Below the pieces are notes generated by a model, which made no database searches, was not told the origin of the DNA, and was given only the letters and a program-made list of their open reading frames with translations. Position numbers and translations under genes: made by a program. From DATIXJ01 sp963714795 (GTDB lineage Bacteria > Bacteroidota > Ignavibacteria > UBA10030 > SZUA-254), in NCBI GenBank assembly GCA_963714795.1, contig CAVQPS010000009.1, forward strand, positions 682,001 through 746,000: DNA of 64,000 nucleotides, read 5' to 3'. Each line of letters opens with the position of its first letter. Positions within the stretch are counted from its first letter, which is position 1. This document shows positions 44,619 to 53,629 of this stretch, in pieces.

Positions 44619-45527
44619 ATGAAAGCAGTCAGCATACTTGAAACCATTGGAAATACACCGCATGTGCGCTTCCGGAAGTTGTTCGGTACGAAAGAAGTCT
44701 GGATGAAGCTGGAGCGGGCAAATCCCGGGGGTAGTATCAAAGATCGGATTGCTCTCTCGATGATTGAGGATGCAGAACGGCGCGGCATCCTGAAGCCGGA
44801 TAGTGTCATTATCGAACCGACGTCCGGCAATACCGGAATCGGATTGGCAATGGTATCGGCAGTGAAAAATTACCGACTGATTCTTGTCATGCCGGAGTCG
44901 ATGTCGATTGAACGCCGGCGTATCATGGCCGCATATGGCGCCAAACTTGAACTCACACCGCGAGAAAAGGGAATGAACGGCGCTATCCAGCGTGCAAACG
45001 AACTTGCAGCATCGACTCCCAATTCCTGGATCCCTCAGCAGTTTGAGAACGAAGCGAACATCGAAGTTCACCGAAATACTACGGCGAAGGAACTGCTGGC
45101 CGATTTCCCCGACGGTTTCGATTTGCTGGTAACCGGTGTCGGAACCGGCGGTCATATTACCGGTGTCGGTGAAATACTGAAGAAACATTTTCCCCGGCTG
45201 AAAGTCTTTGCCGTTGAACCTTCTTTGTCTCCGGTGATCAGCGGCGGTCAGCATTCCCCGCATCCCATTCAAGGAATCGGGGCAGGGTTCATTCCTAAAA
45301 ATTTACACAAAGAAGTCCTCGACGGAGTGGTACAGGTTACGAAAGAGGAGTCATTCGAGTATGCTCAACGATGTGCACGGGAAGAAGGAATCTTTGTCGG
45401 AATTTCAACAGGAGCAGCTCTGGCAGCAGTTGCTAAAAAACTTCCCGACCTGCCGCCGAAAGGTCGATTGCTGACATTTTGTTACGATACCGGAGAACGA
45501 TATCTTTCGGTTGAGGGATTATTCTAA
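44619..45527 (+). CDS. cysK: Cysteine synthase (O-acetylserine sulfhydrylase)
   Basis: 302 residues, fold type II PLP enzyme. The lysine is in P-G-G-S-I-K-D-R (residue 41). The substrate loop is P-T-S-G-N-T-G-I-G, and G-V-G-T-G-G-H-I-T-G-V-G binds the cofactor phosphate. It converts O-acetylserine and sulfide to cysteine. CysK and CysM types are close; the P-T-S-G-N-T-G loop is found in both. It shares a transcript with cysE and ends 11 bp before the convergent aldo/keto reductase. Confidence 0.92.
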   Translation: MKAVSILETIGNTPHVRFRKLFGTKEVWMKLERANPGGSIKDRIALSMIEDAERRGILKPDSVIIEPTSGNTGIGLAMVSAVKNYRLILVMPESMSIERRRIMAAYGAKLELTPREKGMNGAIQRANELAASTPNSWIPQQFENEANIEVHRNTTAKELLADFPDGFDLLVTGVGTGGHITGVGEILKKHFPRLKVFAVEPSLSPVISGGQHSPHPIQGIGAGFIPKNLHKEVLDGVVQVTKEESFEYAQRCAREEGIFVGISTGAALAAVAKKLPDLPPKGRLLTFCYDTGERYLSVEGLF

Positions 45528-45538
45528 TAATTTTTGGA

Positions 45539-46516
45539 CTATGGTATCTGTTTTCCCCTTATCGCCGTGACGAGCGCATACCACTCTTCCCGTGTCAGAT
45601 GAATGTCGGGAGCGGGTGAGCTTGATGCAATGCGATCGGGATTCGTTGTTCCGATGATCGGTTGGATTTGTGCGGGATGCCGCAACAGCCACGCGAGAAG
45701 AATTGCCTCCTTCGTGGTGTTCTTGTCCGATGCGAGTTTTGTTATTAGTGCATTCGTCTGCCGGATGCACTCATCGGCATCGTGCGGAGGATGAGAAAGC
45801 ACTCCCTTGGCAAGAGGGGACCAAGCCTGAATCATAATTTTGTGTTGACGGCAATAATCCAACGTTCCCGCCGATGCCGTGTAGTGAACGTCATTTGTAT
45901 TCGCGACAACGCCTTCCGTAATCAACGAAGAGTGCAGAAGATTGAGTTCAACCTGATTGATGACGATTCGCTGTTCGATGACGCTCTGAAGTAAGGCAAT
46001 CTGCTGTCCCGTGTGGTTGCTGACGCCGAAATAACGAACCTTTCCGGTTTTTTCCAATTCCTGAAATGCTTGTGCGACTTCTTCCGGTTCTACAAGCGGA
46101 TCGGGCCGGTGTAATAAAAGGATGTCGAGACGGTCGGTTTGTAAACGGCGCAAACTTCCTTCTACCGACCGGACAATATGGTCACTGCTGAAATCATACC
46201 GGAACGGATTTCCCGCATCAGGATCGTCCTTCATCCTGATACCGCATTTCGATTGAAGAATAATTTTGTCGCGTAAACCGGTTTGCTGTCGGAGAATTTC
46301 GCCGAACACGGTTTCCGATTTTCCCCGGCAATAAATATCGGCGTGATCGAAAAACGTCATGCCGTTTTCGAAAGCCGTCATGACTGCTCGCGTTGCTTTC
46401 GCACGGTCATCCGATGTTAACGGCGAACCGTCCCACCGTTTGCCGATGGTCATGCATCCGTAGCCGATGACCGAAACATCAAGATTTGTATTCGGAATAC
46501 GATATGTTTTCATCAC
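45539..46516 (-). CDS. Aldo/keto reductase
   Basis: 325 residues of the TIM-barrel aldo/keto reductase family: F-F-D-H-A-D-I-Y (catalytic Asp and Tyr), L-Q-S-K-C-G-I-R (Lys), L-L-H-R-P-D-P (His), and a C-terminal I-I-G-T-T-N-P-D-R-I NADPH-binding segment. It is closest in feel to the YdhF/Tas-like oxidoreductase group. It reduces a carbonyl with NADPH; the substrate is unknown. It is alone on its strand and convergent with cysK. Confidence 0.9.
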   Translation of the reverse strand: MMKTYRIPNTNLDVSVIGYGCMTIGKRWDGSPLTSDDRAKATRAVMTAFENGMTFFDHADIYCRGKSETVFGEILRQQTGLRDKIILQSKCGIRMKDDPDAGNPFRYDFSSDHIVRSVEGSLRRLQTDRLDILLLHRPDPLVEPEEVAQAFQELEKTGKVRYFGVSNHTGQQIALLQSVIEQRIVINQVELNLLHSSLITEGVVANTNDVHYTASAGTLDYCRQHKIMIQAWSPLAKGVLSHPPHDADECIRQTNALITKLASDKNTTKEAILLAWLLRHPAQIQPIIGTTNPDRIASSSPAPDIHLTREEWYALVTAIRGKQIP

Positions 46517-46623
46517 GACAGTCCGAAATTCATTTTACCGTTTACATCAAAAAAACACATGGAGTGATTACAGGAATCTACAATTTATTTTCGCTACTAT
46601 CAATTTTGGGATGAAAAATAAAT

Positions 46624-46652
46624 GTGCAGTCCACCTCCCATTTGGACTGCAC
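46624..46652 (-). terminator. Terminator of the TonB-receptor gene
   Basis: GTGCAGTCC pairs with GGACTGCAC around an 11-base loop, 26 bp after the receptor stop. On the reverse strand it is followed by a T-rich run (ATTTATTTTTC). Confidence 0.7.
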
Positions 46653-46677
46653 CGTATTTTCCTATGACCGATTTTTT

Positions 46678-48999
46678 TTAAAATATAAGATCGTAATTAA
46701 GACGGAAGCCGCGGGCCGGTTGTGGAATAAAATCCTTGATCACCGATAAATTATCGCGATAGACCTGGTTAAATACGTTATCACAATGTACGCTGATGTT
46801 ATGGACTACTCCGCCTTGAGGTAACCGCACTCCGGCACCGAGATTAATGATGCCGTAACCTGCCGTCGGCGTATCACCGATCCCGAGATTATTCTGTGCT
46901 GCGGCAACTCGCCATTCGATCATCCCGGAATAAGTGTTATCCTGATAATTCAGACGGAGCAAACCCTTCAGCGGCGGAATAAACGGAAGCGGTGTGACGC
47001 TGTCACGCACCGCCTCTGCATAGACGTAACTTCCGCTTACCGTCATTGCCCAATGGTCCATGAGTTGTGTTGAAGCCGTGAAATCAATTCCATACAGCCG
47101 TGCATCCGTCTGAGCATACTGGCGGTAGGGGTAATTCGGTTGTTGTGTCGTGTCCGTTCCGCCCGGAAAGTAGCTGTATAAATAATTGGTAATCAGATTG
47201 AGATAGGGAGACACTTCAAATGAAAATCCGGAATACTGGCCTTTGATGGAAAGATCGAATTCTAATCCGGTCTCCGGCACCAGGCTCGCATCGCCGAGAA
47301 TGAACGAGGCGCTGGCATCATCCGGTCCATATCCGAAAAGTTCCTGTTGCGTCGGCGCGCGAAACGATCGGGCAATACTGAGACTGCCTGTTAACTCGTT
47401 CGTCAGTTTTTGTATGATGCCGACAGATCCCGTAACTGCACTGGCAAGACGTGACGTATCAAGAGTCTGAAAACGCGGAGTGAGCGAACCGGGATCCGGA
47501 TTGGTCTGGATATTATCGTAATCATACCGAATCGCTCCCTGAAAGCGTGTGTTTTCGCTGGCGGTATATTCTTCATACAGATAACCGGCAATATCAGTTG
47601 TGAGCGTGTTCGGTCCGAGCGGTTGGAGACCACCAATCGTTAAGTTGTCGAAGTTTGTCCAGATGCCCAACGTTCCACGCCAGTTTCCCATCGGTTGAAG
47701 TAGAAATTGTACGGTGGCATTGTAATTATTTTGATGAAAGTTATTCTGTTCGAACTCGGAAAATGTTCCTGTCGGGTTGCCGGCTGAATCCGCATCCGGT
47801 GCCGTTGGATGTTCGGAATGTGTGTAATCAACGGTATTCGCATTGAGCTTGATCTGGTTGACGAGGGAGCCACCGACTTCGAATAATCCCCGCAACTCGA
47901 GACTGTACTTTTCCATCTCAATGCGGGAAAAAGTAGGATTCATATATACCATATCGATAGGATCTCCCGGAATTCCATAATTCATCTGATAATGTTTGCC
48001 GCCGATGCCGATCATTCCAAAAGTTCCCGAATAGGAATATCCTGCAGATTCTTCCGATGTTCTATCGAACGATTGCGGGACGTGGTCGAGTTGATATCCC
48101 TGGCTTGTCGTAGGATCCGTATAGAAGCCGTCGGGAATACGAATATCCTGAGAGTGCAATCCGCCGGCGGAAAACTTGAACGCGGAAGAACCATCGCTCA
48201 GTGTTGTTGTGAAATATCCTGAATAGAGATCACTGACAGTGTTACCCATGACGGATGCCCGGCCTGAAACTGCATTCGATGATGCGGTGGGAATGAGATC
48301 GGTCATGACGTTCACCACACCACCAACGGCATTCGGCCCGAACATCACACTGGCAGGGCCGCGTACAACATCGATCTGCTCGACCGCTTCCGGTTCAATC
48401 GGAACTGCGTGGGCCGGGTCGAAGGTGGAGATGTCTCCGACACGAAGCCCGTTCTCTAAAACGAGGACATCATTGTCGGTGAGTCCGCGCATCATCGGAC
48501 GAGCGGGAGCAGAACCGTTCCATCGGACAGACACTCCCGGTATATCCTCGATTTCTTCAGCGAAACTCGATCCCGGACTCGCATGCAAATCCAGCATCGA
48601 TTTTGATTCGGAGGATTGGTATTGATCGTCTGCCGGACGGGCGTATGGCGAAGCGGAGACAACGATTTCTTCTTCTTCAATGGCTGATTCATGCAATTGA
48701 AAAGATGTTTCGGCAGTATTATCCGTTACATGAATTGTGTTCGTTGCCGATGAATAACCGATGACGCGTACAAATACGTTGTATGTGCCGTTCGGAATAT
48801 TGGAAAAAAGAAACTCGCCCTTACTGTCGGTACGCGTAACGCGTTCGAACTCCAATAAGCGAACCGTTGCACCGACAATCGGTTTACTGTCGCCGGTTAT
48901 TGTTCCATGGATGCCGCCGCCATCAGCGGCTTCGGCAACAATCGGATGAATCAAAAGAACGATTCCTACAATAAAAACCATAAGATTGATTTGTTTCAT
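46678..48999 (-). CDS. TonB-dependent outer-membrane receptor with N-terminal regulatory-like domain
   Basis: 773 residues. A signal peptide is followed by a carboxypeptidase-regulatory-like beta-sandwich (G-I-H-G-T-I-T-G...I-P-N-G-T-Y-N-V-F-V), then a TonB-box-like E-E-E-I-V-V-S-A-S. The plug domain has I-P-G-V-S-V-R, R-G-L-T-D-N-D-V-L-V and V-R-G-P-A-S-V-M-F-G-P-N-A-V-G-G-V-V-N-V. The rest is a 22-strand barrel ending in an aromatic (Y-D-L-I-F). It imports a bound ligand (siderophore, metal, cofactor or sugar) using TonB. Two blocks of histidine- and acid-rich loop (such as T-H-S-E-H-P) could suit a metal, but this is weak. A-A-A-G-G-A-G precedes the start. Confidence 0.92.
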   Translation of the reverse strand: MKQINLMVFIVGIVLLIHPIVAEAADGGGIHGTITGDSKPIVGATVRLLEFERVTRTDSKGEFLFSNIPNGTYNVFVRVIGYSSATNTIHVTDNTAETSFQLHESAIEEEEIVVSASPYARPADDQYQSSESKSMLDLHASPGSSFAEEIEDIPGVSVRWNGSAPARPMMRGLTDNDVLVLENGLRVGDISTFDPAHAVPIEPEAVEQIDVVRGPASVMFGPNAVGGVVNVMTDLIPTASSNAVSGRASVMGNTVSDLYSGYFTTTLSDGSSAFKFSAGGLHSQDIRIPDGFYTDPTTSQGYQLDHVPQSFDRTSEESAGYSYSGTFGMIGIGGKHYQMNYGIPGDPIDMVYMNPTFSRIEMEKYSLELRGLFEVGGSLVNQIKLNANTVDYTHSEHPTAPDADSAGNPTGTFSEFEQNNFHQNNYNATVQFLLQPMGNWRGTLGIWTNFDNLTIGGLQPLGPNTLTTDIAGYLYEEYTASENTRFQGAIRYDYDNIQTNPDPGSLTPRFQTLDTSRLASAVTGSVGIIQKLTNELTGSLSIARSFRAPTQQELFGYGPDDASASFILGDASLVPETGLEFDLSIKGQYSGFSFEVSPYLNLITNYLYSYFPGGTDTTQQPNYPYRQYAQTDARLYGIDFTASTQLMDHWAMTVSGSYVYAEAVRDSVTPLPFIPPLKGLLRLNYQDNTYSGMIEWRVAAAQNNLGIGDTPTAGYGIINLGAGVRLPQGGVVHNISVHCDNVFNQVYRDNLSVIKDFIPQPARGFRLNYDLIF

Positions 49000-49027
49000 G
49001 ATAAAACTCCTTTAAAAAAATTGTATG

Positions 49028-49174
49028 TTCATCTCTCTGCCCCAAAAAAAAGCACGAAAGCGAAAGAACTCTGCGCGATGGCAAATACAACGAGCGATAT
49101 CCGGTAAGATCCGGAGATTCGTCGTCAGGCGAATGTGAAAACTATCTGAAAATTAAATATTGCAGAGAGATGAA
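49028..49174. repeat. 13-bp inverted repeat spanning the TonB-receptor leader
   Basis: TTCATCTCTCTGC (49028-49040) and GCAGAGAGATGAA (49162-49174) are exact inverted copies. One lies in the receptor leader, the other in the last codons of the small upstream gene. It could fold an mRNA stem linking the two. Confidence 0.4.
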
Positions 49175-49473
49175 GGGGGAGATTTATCTTGAATTAAACG
49201 AAATGACAAATACGGGGAGTATTGCTCGCGATGTTCCGGAGGAAAAAATTCTATCGGTTGAATTTGGATATGAGCATCGAAGACGAACGCTTTCGACGCG
49301 TTGTCTTTATCAAATGTTTCCCAGTTAAGAGACGGAAAAGTAAACGAAACGGTGCTCTGAGCGTGGGGATGGTTTTCTGAATTCTCGTCTTGAAATAATT
49401 CGGTTCTGAATGCAAAATAATTCAACGCAATCAGAATTGAACAGAATTGATATGTGAGAATCCGCCCGCGCAT
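49153..49473 (-). CDS. Small membrane-anchored or exported protein upstream of the TonB receptor
   Basis: About 106 residues from ATG 49473 (frame open to 49518). The first 25 residues are hydrophobic (Y-Q-F-C-S-I-L-I-A-L-N-Y-F-A-F), a signal or anchor. The rest has several His and acidic residues (E-N-H-P-H-A-Q, P-E-H-R-E-Q-Y) and ends near S-L-C-N-I. I recognise no family. It is on the same strand as the receptor, 153 bp before it, and may be co-expressed. A role in ligand handling for the receptor is only a guess. Confidence 0.5.
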   Translation of the reverse strand: MRGRILTYQFCSILIALNYFAFRTELFQDENSENHPHAQSTVSFTFPSLNWETFDKDNASKAFVFDAHIQIQPIEFFPPEHREQYSPYLSFRLIQDKSPPSSLCNI

Positions 49474-49588
49474 AATTTTTTCCTTCGTTAGTATACTATT
49501 TTGTGTCGGAAGAAGCAAGAAAAAACGGTCGCATTGGATTTTACAGAAACATTAAATACATTTATTCCTTCATCCGGAAAGTAATTCA

Positions 49589-50479
49589 ATGAATAAGAGT
49601 CCACGATCGCATATCGTCGTCACGGAAATCGGATTGCTGTTTGTCGTCGTTGTCTGGGCGGCAAATTATCCGTTGGCGAAATATGCTTTGTCCGGCATGG
49701 ATCCGTTTGTCTTTAACGCGATCCGGTACATCGTCGCCGCGGCAACACTGCTGATTCTTTTTCTGTTTCGGTCCGAATGGCGTCCTATTGCCCGCGGTGA
49801 TTGGAAAAGATTATTGCTCACCGGTTTTGAAGCGAACGTGCTGTATCAGATTGCCTTTATTATCGGGTTGAGTATGACGACCGCGGGCACCGCTTCCGTG
49901 CTGCTTTCCACCTCTCCGCTCTGGACAATTCTGTTGAATGCCCGCTTGCACCGGGAACGAATTCACAAAATCCTCTGGATCGGGATGTCGATCTCATTAC
50001 TCGGCGTTCTCATGATTGTATTCGGCGGTGGTTCGGATTATGTTCCCGGCAATCATGAATTTCTCGGCGACGGCATTGCGCTGTGCGCATCCATCCTCTG
50101 GGCATTGAATACCGTTCTTCAAAAACCGTTGCTTGCAACATATTCTCCAACACAACTTTCGCTGATGATGATTTCTATCGGGGCGATCGGGCTTTCTATT
50201 CTTTCGATTCCGACGGCAGTCACGTTCGGTTGGGCAACAACCGATTGGACATGTTATGGCGCTGCAATTCTTTCCGGAGCGTTATCGATCGGTATCTGTA
50301 ATGCCATCTGGTCGCGCGGCGTTCTTCATATCGGTCCGGGAAAAACATCAAATTTCAACAACCTTGTTCCTGTTCTCGCCCTTGCAATTTCGTATTTCAC
50401 GCTTCATGAAAAACTCATGCCCGTTCAGTTGGTCGGCGCCGGTATAACCGTTATCGGCGTGTGGATTGCACGGCGGTGA
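49589..50479 (+). CDS. EamA/DMT-superfamily transporter
   Basis: 296 residues with ten predicted membrane helices in two EamA repeats (A-A-N-Y-P-L-A-K-Y-A-L near 30 and L-W-A-L-N-T-V-L-Q-K near 170). Such inner-membrane carriers export amino acids, nucleotides or other metabolites; no substrate can be assigned. It stands alone on its strand before the M28 peptidase gene, 92 bp away. Confidence 0.88.
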   Translation: MNKSPRSHIVVTEIGLLFVVVVWAANYPLAKYALSGMDPFVFNAIRYIVAAATLLILFLFRSEWRPIARGDWKRLLLTGFEANVLYQIAFIIGLSMTTAGTASVLLSTSPLWTILLNARLHRERIHKILWIGMSISLLGVLMIVFGGGSDYVPGNHEFLGDGIALCASILWALNTVLQKPLLATYSPTQLSLMMISIGAIGLSILSIPTAVTFGWATTDWTCYGAAILSGALSIGICNAIWSRGVLHIGPGKTSNFNNLVPVLALAISYFTLHEKLMPVQLVGAGITVIGVWIARR

Positions 50480-50571
50480 TTGTTCATGCTTGATACTCCT
50501 CAAAAATATACCTACTTTATTCATGCTTTATTTTTCCGATGTCTTCATCAATTGTTGGTAAGGAATTTCTT

Positions 50572-52845
50572 ATGATGGTGCGAAACATATTTCCCGTGTT
50601 GATCGTTTTCATGATACCGCTCATTTCCAACGGACAGTCACGTGATGAATCAAAGCCGTTGCTTGGGTTTACCATGTCTCATGCTGCGGAACAACATTCA
50701 TTGGAGACCGGGTTTGACGCATTGTTAAAACCCGACAGTCTGCGGGCATGGATGAAACATTTGGCCGCGCGGCCACATCATGTTGGTTCACCTTATGATA
50801 AAGAAAATGCTGAATTTCTCGCCTCGGAATTTCGTTCCTGGGGATACGAAACGGCCATCGAAGATTTTCAGGTATTATTTCCAACGCCGAAGACCAGAGT
50901 TCTGGAAATGATTTCTCCGACGACCTATGTTGCAAAGCTCACGGAACCGCCGGTTGCCGGCGACACGACATCATACCAGACTGATGAACAACTGCCGCCG
51001 TATAATGCTTATTCGATCGATGGCGATGTCACCGGAAATCTTGTGTATGTCAATTACGGTATTCCAGCGGACTACGAAGAACTGGACCGTCTCGGCATCG
51101 ATGTGAAAGGAAAAATTGTCATCAGCCGGTACGGCGGAGCGTGGCGCGGCATCAAGCCGAAAGTTGCCGCCGAGCATGGCGCAATCGGCTGCATTATTTA
51201 TTCCGACCCGCGCGATGACGGATATTTTCAGGGGGATGTGTATCCGAAAGGACCGTTCCGCAATGACGAGGGCGCGCAACGCGGCTCCGTAGCCGATATG
51301 CCGCTCTATGCCGGTGACCCGCTGACGCCATTTGTCGGCGCGACGAAAAATGCCAAGCGACTGTCTTTGAGCGAAGCGAAAACGTTGACGAAAATTCCGG
51401 TGCTTCCCATTTCGTACGGCGATGCGTTGCCACTTCTGAAGGCACTGGAAGGTCCGGTGGCTCCCGACGACTGGCGCGGCGCACTGCCGATCACGTATCA
51501 TATCGGACCGGGACCGGCAACGGTGCATTTGCATGTTGCATTCAATTGGGATATCAAACCGGTTTACGATGTGATCGCGAAGATGAAGGGAAATGATCGT
51601 CCCGACGAGTGGATTCTTCGCGGCAATCATCATGATGCGTGGGTGAACGGTGCGGACGATCCGATCAGCGGTACCGTTGCCATGATGGAAGAAGCGCGTT
51701 GCGTCAGCGAGCTTGCAAAGCAGGGATGGAAACCGAGACGGACGATTATCTATTGTGTGTGGGACGGCGAAGAGCCCGGCTTGCTCGGTTCGACTGAATG
51801 GGTGGAAACACACGCCGATGAATTGAAAACCAAAGCGGCGGTCTATATCAACTCCGATTCAAACGGACGCGGCTTTTTAGGGGCAGGAGGTTCTCACACG
51901 TTGGAGAAATTTATCAACCAGGCGGCACGCGATGTGCTCGATCCGGAAAAAAATGTTTCAGTTCTTGAGCGGGAACGCACACGCCGGATGCTGAACGGTT
52001 CGCCGGAAGAAATGAAAGAAGTACGCGATCGTTCCGATCTGCACATTTATGCGCTTGGTTCCGGTTCCGATTACACGCCTTTTCTTCAGCATCTCGGAAT
52101 TGCTTCCTGTGCTATCGGTTATGGTGGAGAAAATGATGCCGGTGTCTATCATTCCGTTTACGATTCATATAGTGCGTATTTCCGGTTCGGGGATCCCGGA
52201 TTTGCCTACGGCATTACACAGGCAAAAACGACCGGACGACTCGTTCTTCGTCTTGCCGATGCCGATGTTCTCCCGCTGGAGTTTACGAATCTCGCCGAAA
52301 CCGTTTCGCGATATGCCCGCGAAGTTCAAAAACTTCTCGATGATATGCGAACCGAAACTGAAAATCAAAACGCCAGAATTCGCAATCGCACATACGAAAT
52401 TGTAGCCGATCCCACCAAGCCGTATGTTTCACCAAAGCAAAAAGATCCGGTTCCGTATTTGGATTTTTCTTCTCTGCAGAATGCCGTCGCACATCTCACC
52501 GGTAATGCAAATCAGTTTGATACCGCACTTCATGAAATTCCCGATGGAATTCCGGCGTCAAACGGTGTTCAAACATCTCTCGATGAAATTTTGATGAAGA
52601 TGGAACAAGCGTTCACGCGGCCCGAAGGATTGCCGCGGCGTCCGTGGTTCATTCATCAAATATATGCGCCGGGATTTTATACGGGATACGGCGTCAAAAC
52701 GCTTCCGGGAATTCGTGAAGCGATCGAGCAGCGCAATTGGAAAGAAGCCGGTGAAGAAATCGTCGCGACGGCTTCCGTCATCGAAAATTTCAATAACGAA
52801 ATTGATCGGGCTGTAAACCTTTTACACTCTGCCGTGAAAAAATAA
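50572..52845 (+). CDS. Exported M28-family peptidase (glutamate carboxypeptidase II-like)
   Basis: About 757 residues from ATG 50572, which has T-A-A-G-G-A-A upstream and starts a signal peptide (I-S-N-G-Q); ATG 50539 is also open. A PA domain sits inside the peptidase as in PSMA/NAALADase. Zinc ligands are intact: N-H-H-D-A-W, D-D-P-I-S-G, W-D-G-E-E-P-G, N-S-D-S-N-G and V-Y-H-S-V-Y-D-S. A TFR-dimer-like helical C-terminal domain follows. It trims acidic or other C-terminal residues from peptides in the periplasm. truA follows 1 bp later, so both are probably co-transcribed. Confidence 0.9.
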   Translation: MMVRNIFPVLIVFMIPLISNGQSRDESKPLLGFTMSHAAEQHSLETGFDALLKPDSLRAWMKHLAARPHHVGSPYDKENAEFLASEFRSWGYETAIEDFQVLFPTPKTRVLEMISPTTYVAKLTEPPVAGDTTSYQTDEQLPPYNAYSIDGDVTGNLVYVNYGIPADYEELDRLGIDVKGKIVISRYGGAWRGIKPKVAAEHGAIGCIIYSDPRDDGYFQGDVYPKGPFRNDEGAQRGSVADMPLYAGDPLTPFVGATKNAKRLSLSEAKTLTKIPVLPISYGDALPLLKALEGPVAPDDWRGALPITYHIGPGPATVHLHVAFNWDIKPVYDVIAKMKGNDRPDEWILRGNHHDAWVNGADDPISGTVAMMEEARCVSELAKQGWKPRRTIIYCVWDGEEPGLLGSTEWVETHADELKTKAAVYINSDSNGRGFLGAGGSHTLEKFINQAARDVLDPEKNVSVLERERTRRMLNGSPEEMKEVRDRSDLHIYALGSGSDYTPFLQHLGIASCAIGYGGENDAGVYHSVYDSYSAYFRFGDPGFAYGITQAKTTGRLVLRLADADVLPLEFTNLAETVSRYAREVQKLLDDMRTETENQNARIRNRTYEIVADPTKPYVSPKQKDPVPYLDFSSLQNAVAHLTGNANQFDTALHEIPDGIPASNGVQTSLDEILMKMEQAFTRPEGLPRRPWFIHQIYAPGFYTGYGVKTLPGIREAIEQRNWKEAGEEIVATASVIENFNNEIDRAVNLLHSAVKK

Positions 52846-52846
52846 T

Positions 52847-53629
52847 ATGGCGCGATTTAAAGTCTTTCTTGAATATGAGGGAACACGGTTCAGCGGCTGG
52901 CAAATACAGAACAACGCACGGACGATTCAGGGTGAAATTCTCCGCGTCGCACAGGATATTTTCCAAACGCGCTCGATAGAAATATACGGCTCCGGCCGTA
53001 CCGATGCAGGCGTTCACGCACTGTATCAGGTTGCTCATCTCGATGTGGAAACGGTTCTTGCGCCGGAAATCATTCGGATGAAACTGAACGATGAACTTCC
53101 TCCCGATATCAATATTATCGAGATCGAAAAAGTCCCGAAAACATTTCATGCACGGCACGATGCCGTTGCGCGAAGCTATCTCTATCAGATTTCGCGGCGG
53201 CGCACAGCGTTCGGTAAACGGTTTGTCTGGTGGATCAAAGATCCGCTTGATGTCTCTGCGATGAAATCCGTCCTTCCATTATTCGAAGGAATGAAAAATT
53301 TTCAATCGTTCACAGCCGATGACCCGGAAGAAAAATCCACGGCTGTTCTCATCGAACGAATGCGGATTGCCGAATCGGGAGAACTGATTCTGGTGCGCAT
53401 CGAAGGATCGCATTTTTTGTGGAAGATGATCCGGCAGATGATCGGCATTCTTGTCGAAGTGGGGCGTGGCAAAATGAAGAAGAATGAAATCGAACAACTC
53501 CTGCGAACGCATTCCGATAAACCAGCCCGCTACACCGCACCGCCATCCGGATTATTTCTCGAGCGTGTCTATTATAAAGGGGAGAAACGGCTGGAAACGA
53601 TAGAGCCGGTTTTACAAATTCATTCCTAA
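52847..53629 (+). CDS. truA: tRNA pseudouridine(38-40) synthase
   Basis: 260 residues with the TruA catalytic motif G-S-G-R-T-D-A-G-V-H (Asp 53), W-Q-I-Q near the N-terminus and F-L-W-K-M-I-R-Q-M-I-G near 190. It isomerises uridines in the anticodon stem-loop of many tRNAs. The start codon is two bases after the M28 stop. The end overlaps the convergent PLP decarboxylase gene by four bases. Confidence 0.94.
   Translation: MARFKVFLEYEGTRFSGWQIQNNARTIQGEILRVAQDIFQTRSIEIYGSGRTDAGVHALYQVAHLDVETVLAPEIIRMKLNDELPPDINIIEIEKVPKTFHARHDAVARSYLYQISRRRTAFGKRFVWWIKDPLDVSAMKSVLPLFEGMKNFQSFTADDPEEKSTAVLIERMRIAESGELILVRIEGSHFLWKMIRQMIGILVEVGRGKMKKNEIEQLLRTHSDKPARYTAPPSGLFLERVYYKGEKRLETIEPVLQIHS

Noticed and set aside
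49000..49152. Cobalamin-type riboswitch before the TonB receptor
   Set aside because: I looked for the conserved B12-box pattern in the leader and did not find it.
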